From: Curvibacter soli | GTDB taxonomy: Bacteria; Pseudomonadota; Gammaproteobacteria; Burkholderiales; Burkholderiaceae_C | Reading direction: 5' to 3' | Length of the DNA: 64,000 bases | Assembly: GCF_029211125.1 (NCBI RefSeq) | Contig: NZ_JARGEN010000034.1 | Coordinates: 1-64,000 of the forward strand | In this document: piece after piece, positions 51,344-62,950 of the stretch | How positions within the stretch are numbered: the stretch's first letter is position 1 | Layout: each line of letters begins with the position of its first letter | Translations under genes and position numbers: made by a program | The notes under the pieces: model-generated | What the model saw: the letters and a program-made list of their open reading frames with translations, nothing else | The model's database searches: none | What the model was told of the DNA's origin: nothing

Positions 51344-54300
51344 TCAGATGATGGCGTCGATGCGGACGCCGCGCATGGCCGGCGTGATGACCAGCTCTTC
51401 GACCGGCACGGGCCGCCCGAACAGGTAGCCCTGGAACGCCTTGCAGCCGTGGCGGCGCAGGTAGTCGAGCTGGCCGGCGACTTCCACGCCTTCGGCCACC
51501 ACCTGCAGGTCCAGGCTCTCGGCCAGGGCCAGAATGGTGCGCACGATGGCCGCGTCGTTCGGGTCGGTGAGCACGTCGCGCACGAAGGACTGGTCGATCT
51601 TCAACTGGTCCAGCGGCAGGCGCTTGAGGTAGGCCAGCGATGAATAGCCGGTGCCGAAGTCGTCGAGCGAGAAGCCCACGCCCACGGCCTTGAGCTGGGC
51701 GAGCTTGGCGACGATGTCCTCCACGCTGGAGAGCAGCAGCGTCTCGGTGATTTCGAGCTTGAGCCGCTGGGGCGATGCGCCGCTGCGCCCCAGCGCGCCG
51801 GTGACCTGACGCACGAAGTCCGGGTGGCGGAACTGCCGCGCGCTCACGTTGACGGCGATGGAGAGGCCGCGCGTGTCGGCCTGCTGCGCCCACGCCGCCA
51901 GTTGCGCGCAGGCCATCTCCAGCACCCACTGGCCGATGGGCAGGATCAGGCCGGTCTGCTCGGCCAGCGGGATGAACTCGGCCGGCGACACCATGCCGCG
52001 CTGCGGATGGTGCCAGCGCAGCAGCGCCTCCACGCCCGTGAGGTGCGCGTCCTCGTTCACCACGGGCTGGTAGTACAGCAGCATCTCGTCGTGCTGCAGG
52101 CTCTGGCGCAGGTCGCCTTCGAGCGCCGAGCGCGCGCTGACGGCGGCCTGCATTTCGGGCAGGAACAGGCAGATGGTGTTGCGCCCGTCGGCCTTGGCCT
52201 GGTACATGGCGAGGTCGGCGCGCTTGAGCAGCTCGTCCACGCTGCGGGTCTGGCTGTCGAACAGCGCAATGCCGATGCTGGGCGTGCTGTGGTGCTGGTA
52301 GCCGTCGAGCACGTAGGGGTGGTTGAGGATGTCGAGCACCTTGGCGGCCACGGCGCGGGCCGCGGCCTCGGCGGCGTCGATGTCGCGGCCCAGGTGTTCG
52401 AGCATCACCACGAACTCGTCGCCGCCCAGGCGCGCCACCGTGTCGCCGGCGCGCACGCAGGTGACGAGGCGGTTGGCCACGCGCTCCAGCAGCGTGTCGC
52501 CCACGTCGTGGCCCATGGTGTCGTTCAGGTCCTTGAAGTTGTCGAGGTCGATGAACAGCAGCGCGCCCTGGTCCTGCCGCGGCCCGCTGGCCGCGAGCGC
52601 GACGGTCAGGCGGTCCAGCAGCAGGCGGCGGTTGGGCAGGCCGGTGAGGGCGTCGTAGAAGGCCAGGCGCTCGATCTCGTCCTCGGCGCGCTTGCGCCCG
52701 GTGATGTCGCGCCCGATGCCGCGGTAGCCGCGCAAGGCCCCCGCCTCGTCGAAGATCGGCGCGCCGCTGATGGCGATCCAGTACGTACTGCCCTGCCCGT
52801 CGAGCCGCTGCAGTTCGAGGTCGTGGAAGGTCTCGTGCGCCTCCAGCGCCGCGCGGTGGGCCTGCCAGTCCGCGTCGGACATGTTGAGCGCGCCGATCTC
52901 CCACTGTGTATGGCCAAGCTGCCCCTGGCTCGACAAGCCGGTGTCGCGGGCCGAATAGCCCTCGATGCGAACGAGGCGGTACTGTGCGTCGATCTCCCAG
53001 TACCAGTCGGATGAGAGCTCGGTCAGGCTGCGGAAGCGCGCCTCGCTGGCACGCAGGGCTTCGTCGGCGTGCTTGCGGGCGGTGATGTCCATGTGCGCGC
53101 CGACGATGCGCACGGGCTCGCCACGCGTGCCGCGCTCCATGAGCTTGCCGCGGTCGAGGATCCAGACCCAGTGGCCGTCCTGGTGGCGCATGCGGTATTC
53201 GCATTCATACACCGGGGTTTCGCCGCGCAGGTGCGGGTCGAGCCTCTGGTTGATGCGTGCGCGGTCTTCGGGGTGGACCAGGGCCAGCCAGTTGCGCACG
53301 AAGGGCGCGATCTCCGAGGCGGCGTAGCCGAGCATGGCATACCAGCGCTCATTGAAGAACATGCGCCCGCTGGGCACGTCCCAGTCCCACAGGCCCACGT
53401 CGGCGCCGGTGAGGGTGAGTTCCAGCCGCTCGGCGTCGGCACGCCGATCCGCGTCGCGCCGGGCATCGAGCAACACGCGCTGGGCGCGCCAGCGCTGTAT
53501 GAGCAGCAGCCCCAGCACCGCCAGCAGCGCGCACGCCGCGTAGAGCACGCCATACACCATGGCCTGGGCGCGCCACGGTGCCAACACGGCATCGACCTGG
53601 CGGCTGATGCCCACCACCAGCGGCTTGTCCATCGGCGCGCTGGCGGGGTTGATGGTGCGCTGCGCCAGCATGCGGGCGTTGGCCGTTTCGCGGGTGTCCT
53701 CGTATGCCGTGGCGATCTGGCCGCTGGTCATGTGCCGCGCGAACAGCGGGCCGCCCGGCTCCATGGCCATGGGGCGCTGGCTGTCCCCCGACAGGGCCAG
53801 GAACACGGCCCCGTCGCCGTGCATGATGGATGCGTGCATGTCGGGGGCGTAGAGCACCGAGCGGAGCACCACGTCGACGTAGGTCTGGTCGAGCGTGGCC
53901 GAGACGATGCCGGCGAAGCGCTGCCGCGCATCGAGGATGACGCGCGCCACGTTGATCGAGTACACGCCGAGGTCGGTATGAAACGGCTGCGATACATACA
54001 GCAGCGCGGCGCGCGGCTGCTCGCGCGGCGTGGTGAAGAATTCGCGCTCGTCCACGTTGCGCTGCAGCAGTTCGCTGCGGCTGGCGGCCCAGATGCGCCC
54101 CTCGGCATCGACGACCAGCATGGTGCGCACGCCGGGCATGGCGCGCACCAGCGCCTGCAGCCGCGCCGAGGCCTGCGGGCCGGCGGATGCCGGGTCGCCC
54201 AGGCCGAACTCGTCACGCACGTCGCCCAGGGCACCGTAGATGCCGTGGAACTGGCGCGTGAGGTTGTCGTCCACCGTGCGGGCCTGCGCCTGCAGGCGGT

Positions 54301-54439
54301 CCAGTTCCTGCCGCGCGATGCGGCTCTGCTCCAGGAGCACGATGTGCACCACGAGGGCCCCCAGCGCCAGGAACAGCACGCCCAACAACAGCCACTCGCC
54401 GAGACGGCGCTGCAATGTCGGCAGGTTGCGGTAGGGCAT
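51344..54439 (-). CDS. Membrane GGDEF/EAL protein with cache and PAS sensor domains
   Basis: A 1031-residue cyclic-di-GMP protein. A transmembrane helix (about 16-38) and another near 300-320 bracket an extracytoplasmic cache-like sensor (SATLDQTYVDVVLRS, TINPASAPMDKPLVVGIS). Two PAS segments follow (about 355-475 and 480-600). The GGDEF domain keeps the canonical motif (VARLGGDEFVVML), with an RxxD inhibitory site (RAGD) five residues before it. The EAL domain keeps EALLRW and the later DDFGTGYSSL and EGVE motifs. Both activities are therefore possible. The start 54439 (MPYRNLPTLQ) is preferred over 54493. Family B elements flank it on both sides. Confidence 0.92.
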   Translation of the reverse strand: MPYRNLPTLQRRLGEWLLLGVLFLALGALVVHIVLLEQSRIARQELDRLQAQARTVDDNLTRQFHGIYGALGDVRDEFGLGDPASAGPQASARLQALVRAMPGVRTMLVVDAEGRIWAASRSELLQRNVDEREFFTTPREQPRAALLYVSQPFHTDLGVYSINVARVILDARQRFAGIVSATLDQTYVDVVLRSVLYAPDMHASIMHGDGAVFLALSGDSQRPMAMEPGGPLFARHMTSGQIATAYEDTRETANARMLAQRTINPASAPMDKPLVVGISRQVDAVLAPWRAQAMVYGVLYAACALLAVLGLLLIQRWRAQRVLLDARRDADRRADAERLELTLTGADVGLWDWDVPSGRMFFNERWYAMLGYAASEIAPFVRNWLALVHPEDRARINQRLDPHLRGETPVYECEYRMRHQDGHWVWILDRGKLMERGTRGEPVRIVGAHMDITARKHADEALRASEARFRSLTELSSDWYWEIDAQYRLVRIEGYSARDTGLSSQGQLGHTQWEIGALNMSDADWQAHRAALEAHETFHDLELQRLDGQGSTYWIAISGAPIFDEAGALRGYRGIGRDITGRKRAEDEIERLAFYDALTGLPNRRLLLDRLTVALAASGPRQDQGALLFIDLDNFKDLNDTMGHDVGDTLLERVANRLVTCVRAGDTVARLGGDEFVVMLEHLGRDIDAAEAAARAVAAKVLDILNHPYVLDGYQHHSTPSIGIALFDSQTRSVDELLKRADLAMYQAKADGRNTICLFLPEMQAAVSARSALEGDLRQSLQHDEMLLYYQPVVNEDAHLTGVEALLRWHHPQRGMVSPAEFIPLAEQTGLILPIGQWVLEMACAQLAAWAQQADTRGLSIAVNVSARQFRHPDFVRQVTGALGRSGASPQRLKLEITETLLLSSVEDIVAKLAQLKAVGVGFSLDDFGTGYSSLAYLKRLPLDQLKIDQSFVRDVLTDPNDAAIVRTILALAESLDLQVVAEGVEVAGQLDYLRRHGCKAFQGYLFGRPVPVEELVITPAMRGVRIDAII

Positions 54440-54592
54440 GGCGGGGCTTATGGACGGATTCTGCTGCACGGAAAAATGCCAGCATAACCGCACAGGACTG
54501 ACGCAAACAAGGAATCCGAGGCCGTCAACTTTGGCGCCACACAGGTGCCGCCAGACGACCAGTCCACGCCTCGTTCGGATACATGCAGTTAA

Positions 54593-54827
54593 CCTGGAAA
54601 CGGCAGTTGACCGCTTCGTATCCCTTGCCAGGCCGCATGAAATCGAGCATTGACGGCGCCGATGGGGTTCACCTCGTGGGTGAGAGCGCTATGCACCTGC
54701 CAGCACCGCGCTCGGGGCGCCATGCGGCGTTGCTTCTCCTTGCGGGCAGCAGCCCGCCGCGTCGTCGCGTCTTGCCTGGCACCCCGATCACGGCACCGGC
54801 GGAGCGCATCCAACTGCCGTTTCCAGG
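54593..54827 (+). mobile_element. Family B miniature element, copy B4
   Basis: A 235-bp copy with ends CCTGGAAACGGCAGTTG / CAACTGCCGTTTCCAGG and a perfect 5-bp duplication GTTAA (54588-54592 and 54828-54832). Confidence 0.85.
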
Positions 54828-54832
54828 GTTAA

Positions 54833-55070
54833 CTTCGCGCCAACGAGAACAACAAGGTCGCGTAGCCGGTTTCGGGCGCTGCTGGGCGCCTTGTCTGTCG
54901 GTGTGATGCATGGGGTGCTCGCTCGCGTTGGTGGCCAACGAGCCGCCGGCGCAGAGCGGTGCATGCAGGCAGAAGCAGAAGCGCGTGGCACGCTTTGGTT
55001 GCTGCACATCTGCTGCACAAACGAGCGGCCGCGGGTAGCACAGACAGGCGTACAACGTGTAGCAGTCAAG
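54833..55070. other. Gene-free stretch before the tRNA cluster
   Basis: Short open frames are present but none has a ribosome site or recognisable motif. Base composition is lower in GC than in the flanking genes. Nothing is assigned apart from element B4 to the left and the terminator to the right. Confidence 0.5.
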
Positions 55071-55108
55071 AAAAAAGCCGCTGCAAATCAATGAAATTGC
55101 AGCGGCTT
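55071..55108 (-). terminator. Terminator of the tRNA operon
   Basis: A perfect 12-bp stem AAGCCGCTGCAA / TTGCAGCGGCTT (55075-55086 with 55097-55108), with a T-run on the minus strand (six A at 55071-55076). It lies 10 bases after the last tRNA. Confidence 0.85.
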
Positions 55109-55118
55109 CCCATATGGC

Positions 55119-55195
55119 TGGCGGAGTGGACGGGACTCGAACCCGCGACCCCCGGCGTGACAGGCCGGTATTCTAACCAACTGAACTACCACTCC
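55119..55195 (-). tRNA. tRNA-Asp (GTC)
   Basis: 77 nt with encoded CCA. The acceptor GGAGTGG pairs with CCACTCC, the anticodon loop CTGTCAC gives GTC, and the T arm GCGGG-TTCGAGT-CCCGT is normal. It is the last of three tRNAs read from the minus strand. Confidence 0.96.
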
Positions 55196-55238
55196 GCGTG
55201 GTGCGGCTTTCGCTCTTGCGAGCCAAGCGCCACAAACT

Positions 55239-55314
55239 TGGCGACCCTACGGGGATTCGAACCCCGGTACTCACCGTGAAAGGGTGATGTCCTAGGCCTC
55301 TAGACGATAGGGTC
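55239..55314 (-). tRNA. tRNA-Glu (TTC)
   Basis: 76 nt with encoded CCA. The acceptor GACCCTA pairs with TAGGGTC, and the anticodon loop CTTTCAC gives TTC. It lies in the same cluster as the gene for its own synthetase (gltX, directly downstream of the cluster on the plus coordinate). Confidence 0.96.
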
Positions 55315-55342
55315 AAAACCTTGGGACTGATTCTCAAGAAAT

Positions 55343-55418
<76 letters not shown>

Positions 55419-55483
55419 ATAGTTTTCGACCCTGCGAATCCGCTCGGCCGCCAACTCCTGAGCCTTGAATTATAGACAGATAT

Positions 55484-56890
55484 TCAGCGGCTCCGCAATA
55501 TTTCCAAGATTTTTTCTCGTCCGATGAGCTCGATGACCGCATCGACCGACGGAGTGTGCGGCGTGCCCATGGCCAGTACACGCACGGGCATTGCAAGCTG
55601 CGGCATCTTCAAGCCATGTTCCGCCAACACAGTCTTGATCGCCGCGGCGATCGATGGCTTGTCCCATGTGCCTACTGCGAGTTGCGCAGCCAGCGCATCC
55701 AGTGCCGGCGCGATGGCCGCAGTGATGTGCTTCTCGCGGTCTTCCTGCGTGGGCGCTATCGCCGCACCATAAAAGATGGCCGCCCAGTCCGCCAGTGCCA
55801 CCGTCGTCTCGCAACGATCCTTGAACAAGGCACAGATGCGTGGGAGCCGCCCGTCCGCGAGCACATCCGCAGAGAAACCGCGGCGCACCAGGATTGCGCT
55901 CGCCAGCACAGCCAGTTCGTCATCGCCCATTGCCTTGATGTGCTGCGCATTGACCCAGCGCAGCTTGGCCTCGTCGAACTGCGCGGCACTTTTTCCAAGA
56001 TGGTCGAGATCGAACCACTGCAGGAACTGCGTGCGCGAAAAAATCTCGTCATCGCCATGACTCCAGCCCAGGCGCGCAAGGTAGTTGATCATCGCGTCGG
56101 GCAGATAGCCCTCATCGCGGTACTGCGTCACCGGCTTGGCGCCGTTGCGCTTGCTCATCTTCTCGCCCTGCTCGTTGAGCACGGTGGGCAGGTGGGCGTA
56201 GACGGGCGGCTCCTTGCCGAGGGCGCGGAAGATGTTGATCTGCCGCGGCGTGTTGTTCACGTGGTCGTCGCCTCGGATCACATGCGTGATCGCCATGTCG
56301 ATGTCATCCACCACCACGCAGAAGTTGTAGGTCGGCGTTCCATCGGGCCGCGCGATCACGAGGTCGTCGAGTTCCTCGTTGTGGATCTCGATGCGCCCCT
56401 TGACCTTGTCGTCCCACGCCACGACGCCCGCCATCGGGTTCTTGAAGCGCAGCACCGGCTGCACACCAGCGGGAACAGCGGGCAAAACCTTGCCGGGCTC
56501 TGGGCGCCAGGTGCCGTCATAGCGCGGCTTCTGCCTGGCGGCCATCTGGCGTTCGCGCAGCGCATCGAGTTCGGCCACGCTCATGTAGCAGGGATAGACC
56601 AGGCCCTGCGCCTGCATCAGCGCCAGCACCTCCTTGTAGCGGTCCATGCGCTGCATCTGGTAGTACGGCCCTTCGTCTGGCGTCAGGCCCAGCCATTGCA
56701 TGCTTTCAAGGATCACATCCACGGCCGCCTGGGTGGAGCGCTCGAGATCGGTATCCTCGATGCGCAGGATGAAGGCGCCACCCGTGGAGCGGGCGAAAGC
56801 CCAGGGGTAGAGCGCCGAGCGGATATTGCCAAGGTGGATGAATCCTGTGGGCGACGGGGCGAAGCGGGTGCGGATTTTTTGTTGTGTCAT
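55484..56890 (-). CDS. gltX: Glutamyl-tRNA synthetase
   Basis: A 468-residue class I synthetase charging tRNA-Glu. The HIGH-type motif is [11 protein letters not shown] and the KMSKS-type motif is EKMSKRNGA. The Rossmann and connecting blocks ([34 protein letters not shown]) are complete. ATG 56890 overlaps the metZ stop by 4 bp. The tRNA-Ala/Glu/Asp cluster follows immediately. Confidence 0.97.
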   Translation of the reverse strand: MTQQKIRTRFAPSPTGFIHLGNIRSALYPWAFARSTGGAFILRIEDTDLERSTQAAVDVILESMQWLGLTPDEGPYYQMQRMDRYKEVLALMQAQGLVYPCYMSVAELDALRERQMAARQKPRYDGTWRPEPGKVLPAVPAGVQPVLRFKNPMAGVVAWDDKVKGRIEIHNEELDDLVIARPDGTPTYNFCVVVDDIDMAITHVIRGDDHVNNTPRQINIFRALGKEPPVYAHLPTVLNEQGEKMSKRNGAKPVTQYRDEGYLPDAMINYLARLGWSHGDDEIFSRTQFLQWFDLDHLGKSAAQFDEAKLRWVNAQHIKAMGDDELAVLASAILVRRGFSADVLADGRLPRICALFKDRCETTVALADWAAIFYGAAIAPTQEDREKHITAAIAPALDALAAQLAVGTWDKPSIAAAIKTVLAEHGLKMPQLAMPVRVLAMGTPHTPSVDAVIELIGREKILEILRSR

Positions 56891-58107
56891 GCGCTGAGGG
56901 TATCCAGACCGCGCAGCAGATCGGCCTTGATGTCGTCGATATGGTCGAGCCCGACCGCCACGCGGATCAGCCCCTGGCCGATGCCCGCCGCCTGGCGCTG
57001 GACCTCGGTGAGCCGTCCGTGCGAGGTGGTCGCCGGATGTGTGATGGTGGTCTTGGTGTCGCCCAGGTTCGCGGTGATGCTGCATACGCGCGTGCTGTCG
57101 ATCACATGGAACGCTGCGCGGCGCAATGCATCCACGCCATCGGCCTTCACGTCGAAAGACAGCACCGCGCTACCCATGCCGCCCTGCTGCCGCATGGCCA
57201 GCGCGTGCTGGGGGTGGGACTCCAGGCCCGGGTAGTACACGCGGGCGATGGCGGGGTGCGCCTCCAGCCAGCGCGCGAGCTGCAATGCGTTGGCGCATTG
57301 CGCCTGCATGCGTATCGACAGTGTTTCCAGCCCCTTGAGCACCACCCAGGCGTTGAACGGCGAGAGTGCCATGCCCGCTGTGCGCACGGTGGCGGCGAAT
57401 ACGTCCACGATGTACTTGCGCGGGCCGCAGATGGCGCCGGCCAGCACCCGCCCCTGGCCATCGAGGTATTTGGTGCCCGAATGGATGACGAGGTCCGCGC
57501 CGTATTCCGCGGGCCGCTGCAGGGCCGGGGAGCAAAAGCAGTTGTCCACCGCCAGCAAGGCGCCCGCCGCATGCGCAATGTCCGCAAGCGCGGCGATGTC
57601 GCAGACTTCGGTCAGCGGATTGGTCGGCGTTTCGGCGAACAGCAGGCGGGTGTTGGGCCGCACGGCGGCGCGCCAGGCGTCCACGTCCGTCTGCGAGACG
57701 AAGGTCGATTCCACGCCGAACTTGGCGAACTCCTTGCCGATCAGGCTCATGGTCGCGCCGAAGGTCGAGCGCGAACACACCACGTGGTCGCCGGCCTTCA
57801 GCAAGCCCATGCAGAGCATGAGGATGGCGCCCATGCCGCTCGACGCGGCGATGGCGGCCTCGGTACCTTCGAGCACCGCCAGCCGGCGCTCGAAGCTCGC
57901 CACCGTGGGGTTGGATGTGCGCGTGTAGGTGAAGCCGTCCTCGGTGCCGGCGAAGCGGCGGGCCGAGGTTTCGGCATCGGGCTGCACGAAGCTGCTCGTG
58001 AGGTACAGCGCCTCGGAGTTCTCGCCATAGACGCTGCGCGGCATGGCCTCGCGCACCGCCAGCGTTTCGCGGTGCAGGCCCGGGGGAAGGGTATGGTCGT
58101 CGGTCAC
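56887..58107 (-). CDS. metZ: O-succinylhomoserine sulfhydrylase
   Basis: A 406-residue Cys/Met-metabolism PLP enzyme that makes homocysteine from O-succinylhomoserine and sulfide. The Schiff-base lysine is Lys213 ([14 protein letters not shown]). The tail has the family run [32 protein letters not shown] near the N-terminus and [13 protein letters not shown] near the C-terminus. Related cystathionine enzymes cannot be fully excluded. It lies 27 bases after purF, an arrangement frequent in Burkholderiales and Pseudomonas. Confidence 0.92.
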   Translation of the reverse strand: MTDDHTLPPGLHRETLAVREAMPRSVYGENSEALYLTSSFVQPDAETSARRFAGTEDGFTYTRTSNPTVASFERRLAVLEGTEAAIAASSGMGAILMLCMGLLKAGDHVVCSRSTFGATMSLIGKEFAKFGVESTFVSQTDVDAWRAAVRPNTRLLFAETPTNPLTEVCDIAALADIAHAAGALLAVDNCFCSPALQRPAEYGADLVIHSGTKYLDGQGRVLAGAICGPRKYIVDVFAATVRTAGMALSPFNAWVVLKGLETLSIRMQAQCANALQLARWLEAHPAIARVYYPGLESHPQHALAMRQQGGMGSAVLSFDVKADGVDALRRAAFHVIDSTRVCSITANLGDTKTTITHPATTSHGRLTEVQRQAAGIGQGLIRVAVGLDHIDDIKADLLRGLDTLSA

Positions 58108-58134
58108 GGGACAAGCCTTGTGGTATGGGTGGCG

Positions 58135-59643
<1,509 letters not shown>

Positions 59644-59707
59644 AGGTTTCCATCCCACCCCGGAAGGCCCGCCGCGACGGGGCGGGGACACCATCCAAGG
59701 CAAAGCT

Positions 59708-60196
59708 TCACGAAGGAAGATGCCTTCCGAACTCTTCCGGCAATGCCGGCTTCAGACTCTTCAGCGCCGCCGCAAGCACGGGCGCCCCTTTTGACTCCCG
59801 CCACCACGCGCTGGCATGCAACGGCGTCATCTGCGCCAGAACCGTCGCTGCCAGCAGCAGCACCACGCCGCGCAGGATACCGAACGCGGCGCCCAGGGTG
59901 CGGTCCACAGGCCGCAATCCGATCACCTCCATCAACCGCTTGCCGACCCATGCGAGAAAGCCGCATGCAAACAGCACCGCCACGAACGCCAGCACGAAGC
60001 CGGCGGCATGGCGCAGTGTCTCGTCGAACTCCGCCATCGGCAGCCACTCCGCCACCCGCGGCGCCAGCCACTGGGCCGCCACGAAGGCCACGACCCAGCC
60101 CAGCACCGACAGCACCTCGTACACCAAGCCCCGCCACGCTCCCACCAGCATGGAGGCCAGCAGAACCGCCACGAACACCCAATCCAGCGCCGACAT
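59708..60196 (-). CDS. cvpA: CvpA family membrane protein
   Basis: A 162-residue inner-membrane protein with four hydrophobic segments and the family opening LDWVFVAVLLASMLVGAWRG. A Lys/Arg-rich loop (LAWVGKRLMEVIGLRPVDRTLG) precedes the last helix. CvpA proteins are linked to colicin V export and envelope stability. It is encoded directly before purF, as in E. coli. The start MSALDWVF (60196) is preferred over 60208. Confidence 0.92.
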   Translation of the reverse strand: MSALDWVFVAVLLASMLVGAWRGLVYEVLSVLGWVVAFVAAQWLAPRVAEWLPMAEFDETLRHAAGFVLAFVAVLFACGFLAWVGKRLMEVIGLRPVDRTLGAAFGILRGVVLLLAATVLAQMTPLHASAWWRESKGAPVLAAALKSLKPALPEEFGRHLPS

Positions 60197-60210
60197 GCGG
60201 GGGGCCAAGG

Positions 60211-61056
60211 CTACAACGCGAGGATCGCGGCAGGCAAATCCAAGCCCTTGATCCGCGACGCGGCGCGGTCGGCCTCGGCGCGCGTGGCGAACGGCCCCAC
60301 GCGCACCCGCGTGCGCGGCCCGTCCTTGGTTTCGACCGTCTGCGTATAGGTTTTGAGACCCGCTTTTTCAACCCTCTGCCGCACTTCGCGCGCCTTGCCC
60401 TGGTCGCTGAACGCACCGACCTGCACGACGAAACGCCCGTCGGCAGCCGTCGGAACCTTGCCTTCGAGCAGCGCCTGCGCGCGCGCACTGCTGTCGCGCG
60501 AAGGCGTGGCGGCGGGCGGCTTGTCTTGCACCTTGGGCCCGGGCTTCGGAACGGCAGGCGGCTCTTTGGGGAGTACGGGTGGCGCCACCGTTGCCGGTGC
60601 GGGCGGCACGGCGGCCTGCGGCTCCTTGCCGCTTTCCGTGCGGGCAGACGCAGACACGATTTCTTCCCGCGGCGGTACAGGCGGCTGAGGCACCGGCGCC
60701 ACCGCAGGGGCCGGTGGCGCTGCGGCAACCGTGGCCGCAGGCGCCGCCACTTCCGGCGCAGCCGCCGATACCGCAGGCGGGGCCACGAGCGGCATGGCCT
60801 GGTTGCGGTCGGGCACCACGATGGGAATGTCCACGGGGATGGGCCGCGGCTGGGTGTCGAACAGCAGGGGAAAACCGACTACGCCGATCAGCACCAGCGC
60901 AGCGGCGCCGATCAGCCGATGGCGGGCGCGCCGACGCAGCAGCTCCACGCTGTCCGAAGGCCCCGCGTGCGTCCTGGCGGGGGCTTTGGCGACCTTGGGA
61001 GCAGGCTTGTCGCCCTGCTCCTTCGCGCCAGGCCAGCGGAACTTGAAAAATGCCAT
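60211..61056 (-). CDS. SPOR-domain protein (DedD-like)
   Basis: A 281-residue bitopic membrane protein: a short cytoplasmic part rich in Lys/Arg, one transmembrane helix (about 50-66, GAAALVLIGVVGFPLLF), a long Pro/Ala/Val linker and a C-terminal SPOR domain (FVVQVGAFSDQGKAREVRQRV...RTRVRVGPFATRAEAD). SPOR domains bind denuded glycan strands at the division site. The position upstream of cvpA and downstream of folC is the E. coli dedD arrangement. Confidence 0.92.
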   Translation of the reverse strand: MAFFKFRWPGAKEQGDKPAPKVAKAPARTHAGPSDSVELLRRRARHRLIGAAALVLIGVVGFPLLFDTQPRPIPVDIPIVVPDRNQAMPLVAPPAVSAAAPEVAAPAATVAAAPPAPAVAPVPQPPVPPREEIVSASARTESGKEPQAAVPPAPATVAPPVLPKEPPAVPKPGPKVQDKPPAATPSRDSSARAQALLEGKVPTAADGRFVVQVGAFSDQGKAREVRQRVEKAGLKTYTQTVETKDGPRTRVRVGPFATRAEADRAASRIKGLDLPAAILAL

Positions 61057-61066
61057 GGATGCAGGT

Positions 61067-62401
61067 CTATGCGCTGTTCTGCGCGTTGAGGTGCGGGGCG
61101 TCGAGGCGGGGCACCCCGTCCTTCAGCACGCCGCCCACGGTGTAGAACGAGCCAAAGACCACGATTCTATCAGCCGGGTCCGCCGCGGCGATGGCTCCGC
61201 GCAGGGCCGCAAGGGGGTCGGCATAGGTGCTGGCCGGCACCTCGCGCCGCTGGCCCGCCACGATCTGCACCGCCCGCCATTTGGCGAGCAGCTGCGCCGC
61301 TGATTCGGCCCGGGGCGTCGGCAGGTCGGTGAAATACCAGCGGTCGATGAGTGGCTGCACCTTCGCCAGCATGGCGCCCAGGTCCTTGTCCGCCATGGCG
61401 CCGAACACGGCATGGGTGGTGGGGTAGAAGCCCATCGCGTCCAGATTGGCGGCCAGCGCGGCCACCGAATGCGGGTTGTGGGCCACGTCCAGCACCAGCG
61501 TGGGCTGGCCCGGCACGATCTGGAAGCGCCCCGGCAGCTCCACCATCGCCAGCCCCGTGCGCACGGCCTGGGCCGTGACCGGCAGCACGCCGCGCAGCGC
61601 CTCGAACGCCGCCAGCACGCCCGATGCGTTGACGAGCTGGTTGGCGCCGCGCAGCGCCGGGTATGCCAGCCCCGCGTAGCGGCGCCCGCGCCCGGCCCAA
61701 CTCCACTGCTGCTGGTCGCCGGAATAGTTGAAGTCGCGCCCGAAGCGCCACAGGTCCGCGCCGATAGCCTCGGCATGCGCGACCACGCTCTGCGGCGGCA
61801 CCGGGTCGCTCACGATGGCGGGCCGCCCGGGGCGCAGGATGCCGGCCTTCTCGCGCCCAATGCTCTCGCGGTCGGGGCCCAGGTATTCCATGTGGTCGAG
61901 GTCGATGCTGGTGACGATGGCGCAGTCGGCATCGACGATGTTGGTGGCGTCGAGCCGCCCGCCCAGCCCCACTTCGAGGATGGCGACGTCCAGCCCCGCC
62001 TGGCTCATCAGGCGCAGGATCGCCAGCGTGGTGAACTCGAAATAGCTCAGCGACACGGATGCATCGCGCGTGCGGGCTTCCTCCACGGCGCCGAAATGCG
62101 GCAGCAGGTCGGCGGTGGCCACGACGTCGCCGCGGATGCGGCAGCGCTCCTCGAACCGCACCAGGTGCGGCGAGCCATAGACCCCCGTGCGGTAGCCCGC
62201 CTGCAGCGCGATGGCTTCGAGCATGGCGCAGCTCGAGCCCTTGCCATTGGTGCCGGCCACGGTGACCACGGGGCAGTCGAAGCGCAGGTCGAGCCGGCGC
62301 GCCACCTCGCGCACGCGCTCCAGGCCCAGTGCGATGTTCTGGGGGTGCAGGCGCTCGCAGTGCGCAAGCCAGGCGTCGAGCGTGGAATATTCGGTATGCA
62401 T
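61067..62401 (-). CDS. folC: Folylpolyglutamate synthase / dihydrofolate synthase
   Basis: A 444-residue Mur-ligase-like enzyme adding glutamates to folates. The ATP loop is GTNGKGSSCAML, and the blocks SPHLVRFEERCRI, EVGLGGRLDATN and DHMEYLGP follow. The C-terminal ligase domain has DVAHNPHSVAALA. ATG 62401 (MHTEYSTLDAWLAHCERLH) is the family start. It is the first gene of folC-SPOR-cvpA-purF-metZ-gltX. Confidence 0.96.
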   Translation of the reverse strand: MHTEYSTLDAWLAHCERLHPQNIALGLERVREVARRLDLRFDCPVVTVAGTNGKGSSCAMLEAIALQAGYRTGVYGSPHLVRFEERCRIRGDVVATADLLPHFGAVEEARTRDASVSLSYFEFTTLAILRLMSQAGLDVAILEVGLGGRLDATNIVDADCAIVTSIDLDHMEYLGPDRESIGREKAGILRPGRPAIVSDPVPPQSVVAHAEAIGADLWRFGRDFNYSGDQQQWSWAGRGRRYAGLAYPALRGANQLVNASGVLAAFEALRGVLPVTAQAVRTGLAMVELPGRFQIVPGQPTLVLDVAHNPHSVAALAANLDAMGFYPTTHAVFGAMADKDLGAMLAKVQPLIDRWYFTDLPTPRAESAAQLLAKWRAVQIVAGQRREVPASTYADPLAALRGAIAAADPADRIVVFGSFYTVGGVLKDGVPRLDAPHLNAQNSA

Positions 62402-62449
62402 CACGGGGCGTGATTGTCGCGCAGGCCCGAAATGGCGGATCATCGGCAA

Positions 62450-62860
62450 ATGAGCATCCCCATCGTCTATGGCATCCCCAACTGCAGCACCGTCAAGAAG
62501 TCGCGCACCTGGCTCGACGAGCATGGCGTGGCCCATGCATTCCACGATTTCAAGAAACAGGGCGTTCCCGCCGACCGGCTGGCGGCCTGGATCGCCGCCG
62601 TGGGCTGGGAAAAGCTGCTGAACCGCCAGGGCACCGCCTGGCGCCGCCTGCCGCCCGAAACCCAGGCCCAGGTACGCGACGCGGCCAGCGCCAGCACACT
62701 CATGCAGGCCCAGCCCAGCGTCATCAAGCGCCCGGTCGTGGAGTGGCCGGCGGGCACGGCACAGGCACCCACCGTGGGCTTCGTGCCGCAGCAGTGGGCG
62801 CAGCGGGCCACCGGGGCGCAGAATCGAGGGCGCACCCCCTCGGCACAAAGCTTTACATGA
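62450..62860 (+). CDS. ArsC-family / Spx-like reductase
   Basis: A 136-residue thioredoxin-fold protein of the ArsC/Spx/YffB group. The N-terminal YGIPNCSTVKKSRTWLDEHGV carries the active-site Cys in NCST (single Cys, not CxxC). The later FKKQGVPADRLAAWIAAVGWEKLLNRQGTAWR block is typical. The tail beyond about residue 112 is variable. It may reduce arsenate or act as a glutathione-linked reductase; the substrate is unproven. It starts divergently from folC, 48 bases away. Confidence 0.85.
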   Translation: MSIPIVYGIPNCSTVKKSRTWLDEHGVAHAFHDFKKQGVPADRLAAWIAAVGWEKLLNRQGTAWRRLPPETQAQVRDAASASTLMQAQPSVIKRPVVEWPAGTAQAPTVGFVPQQWAQRATGAQNRGRTPSAQSFT

Positions 62861-62950
62861 CTTTATGCCGCATTGAAGGCCCGGATATGGGAGGTCGATA
62901 AACTTTTTACCCACATGGCGCGTTAAACACCCATGAAGGAGTTTTCAATC

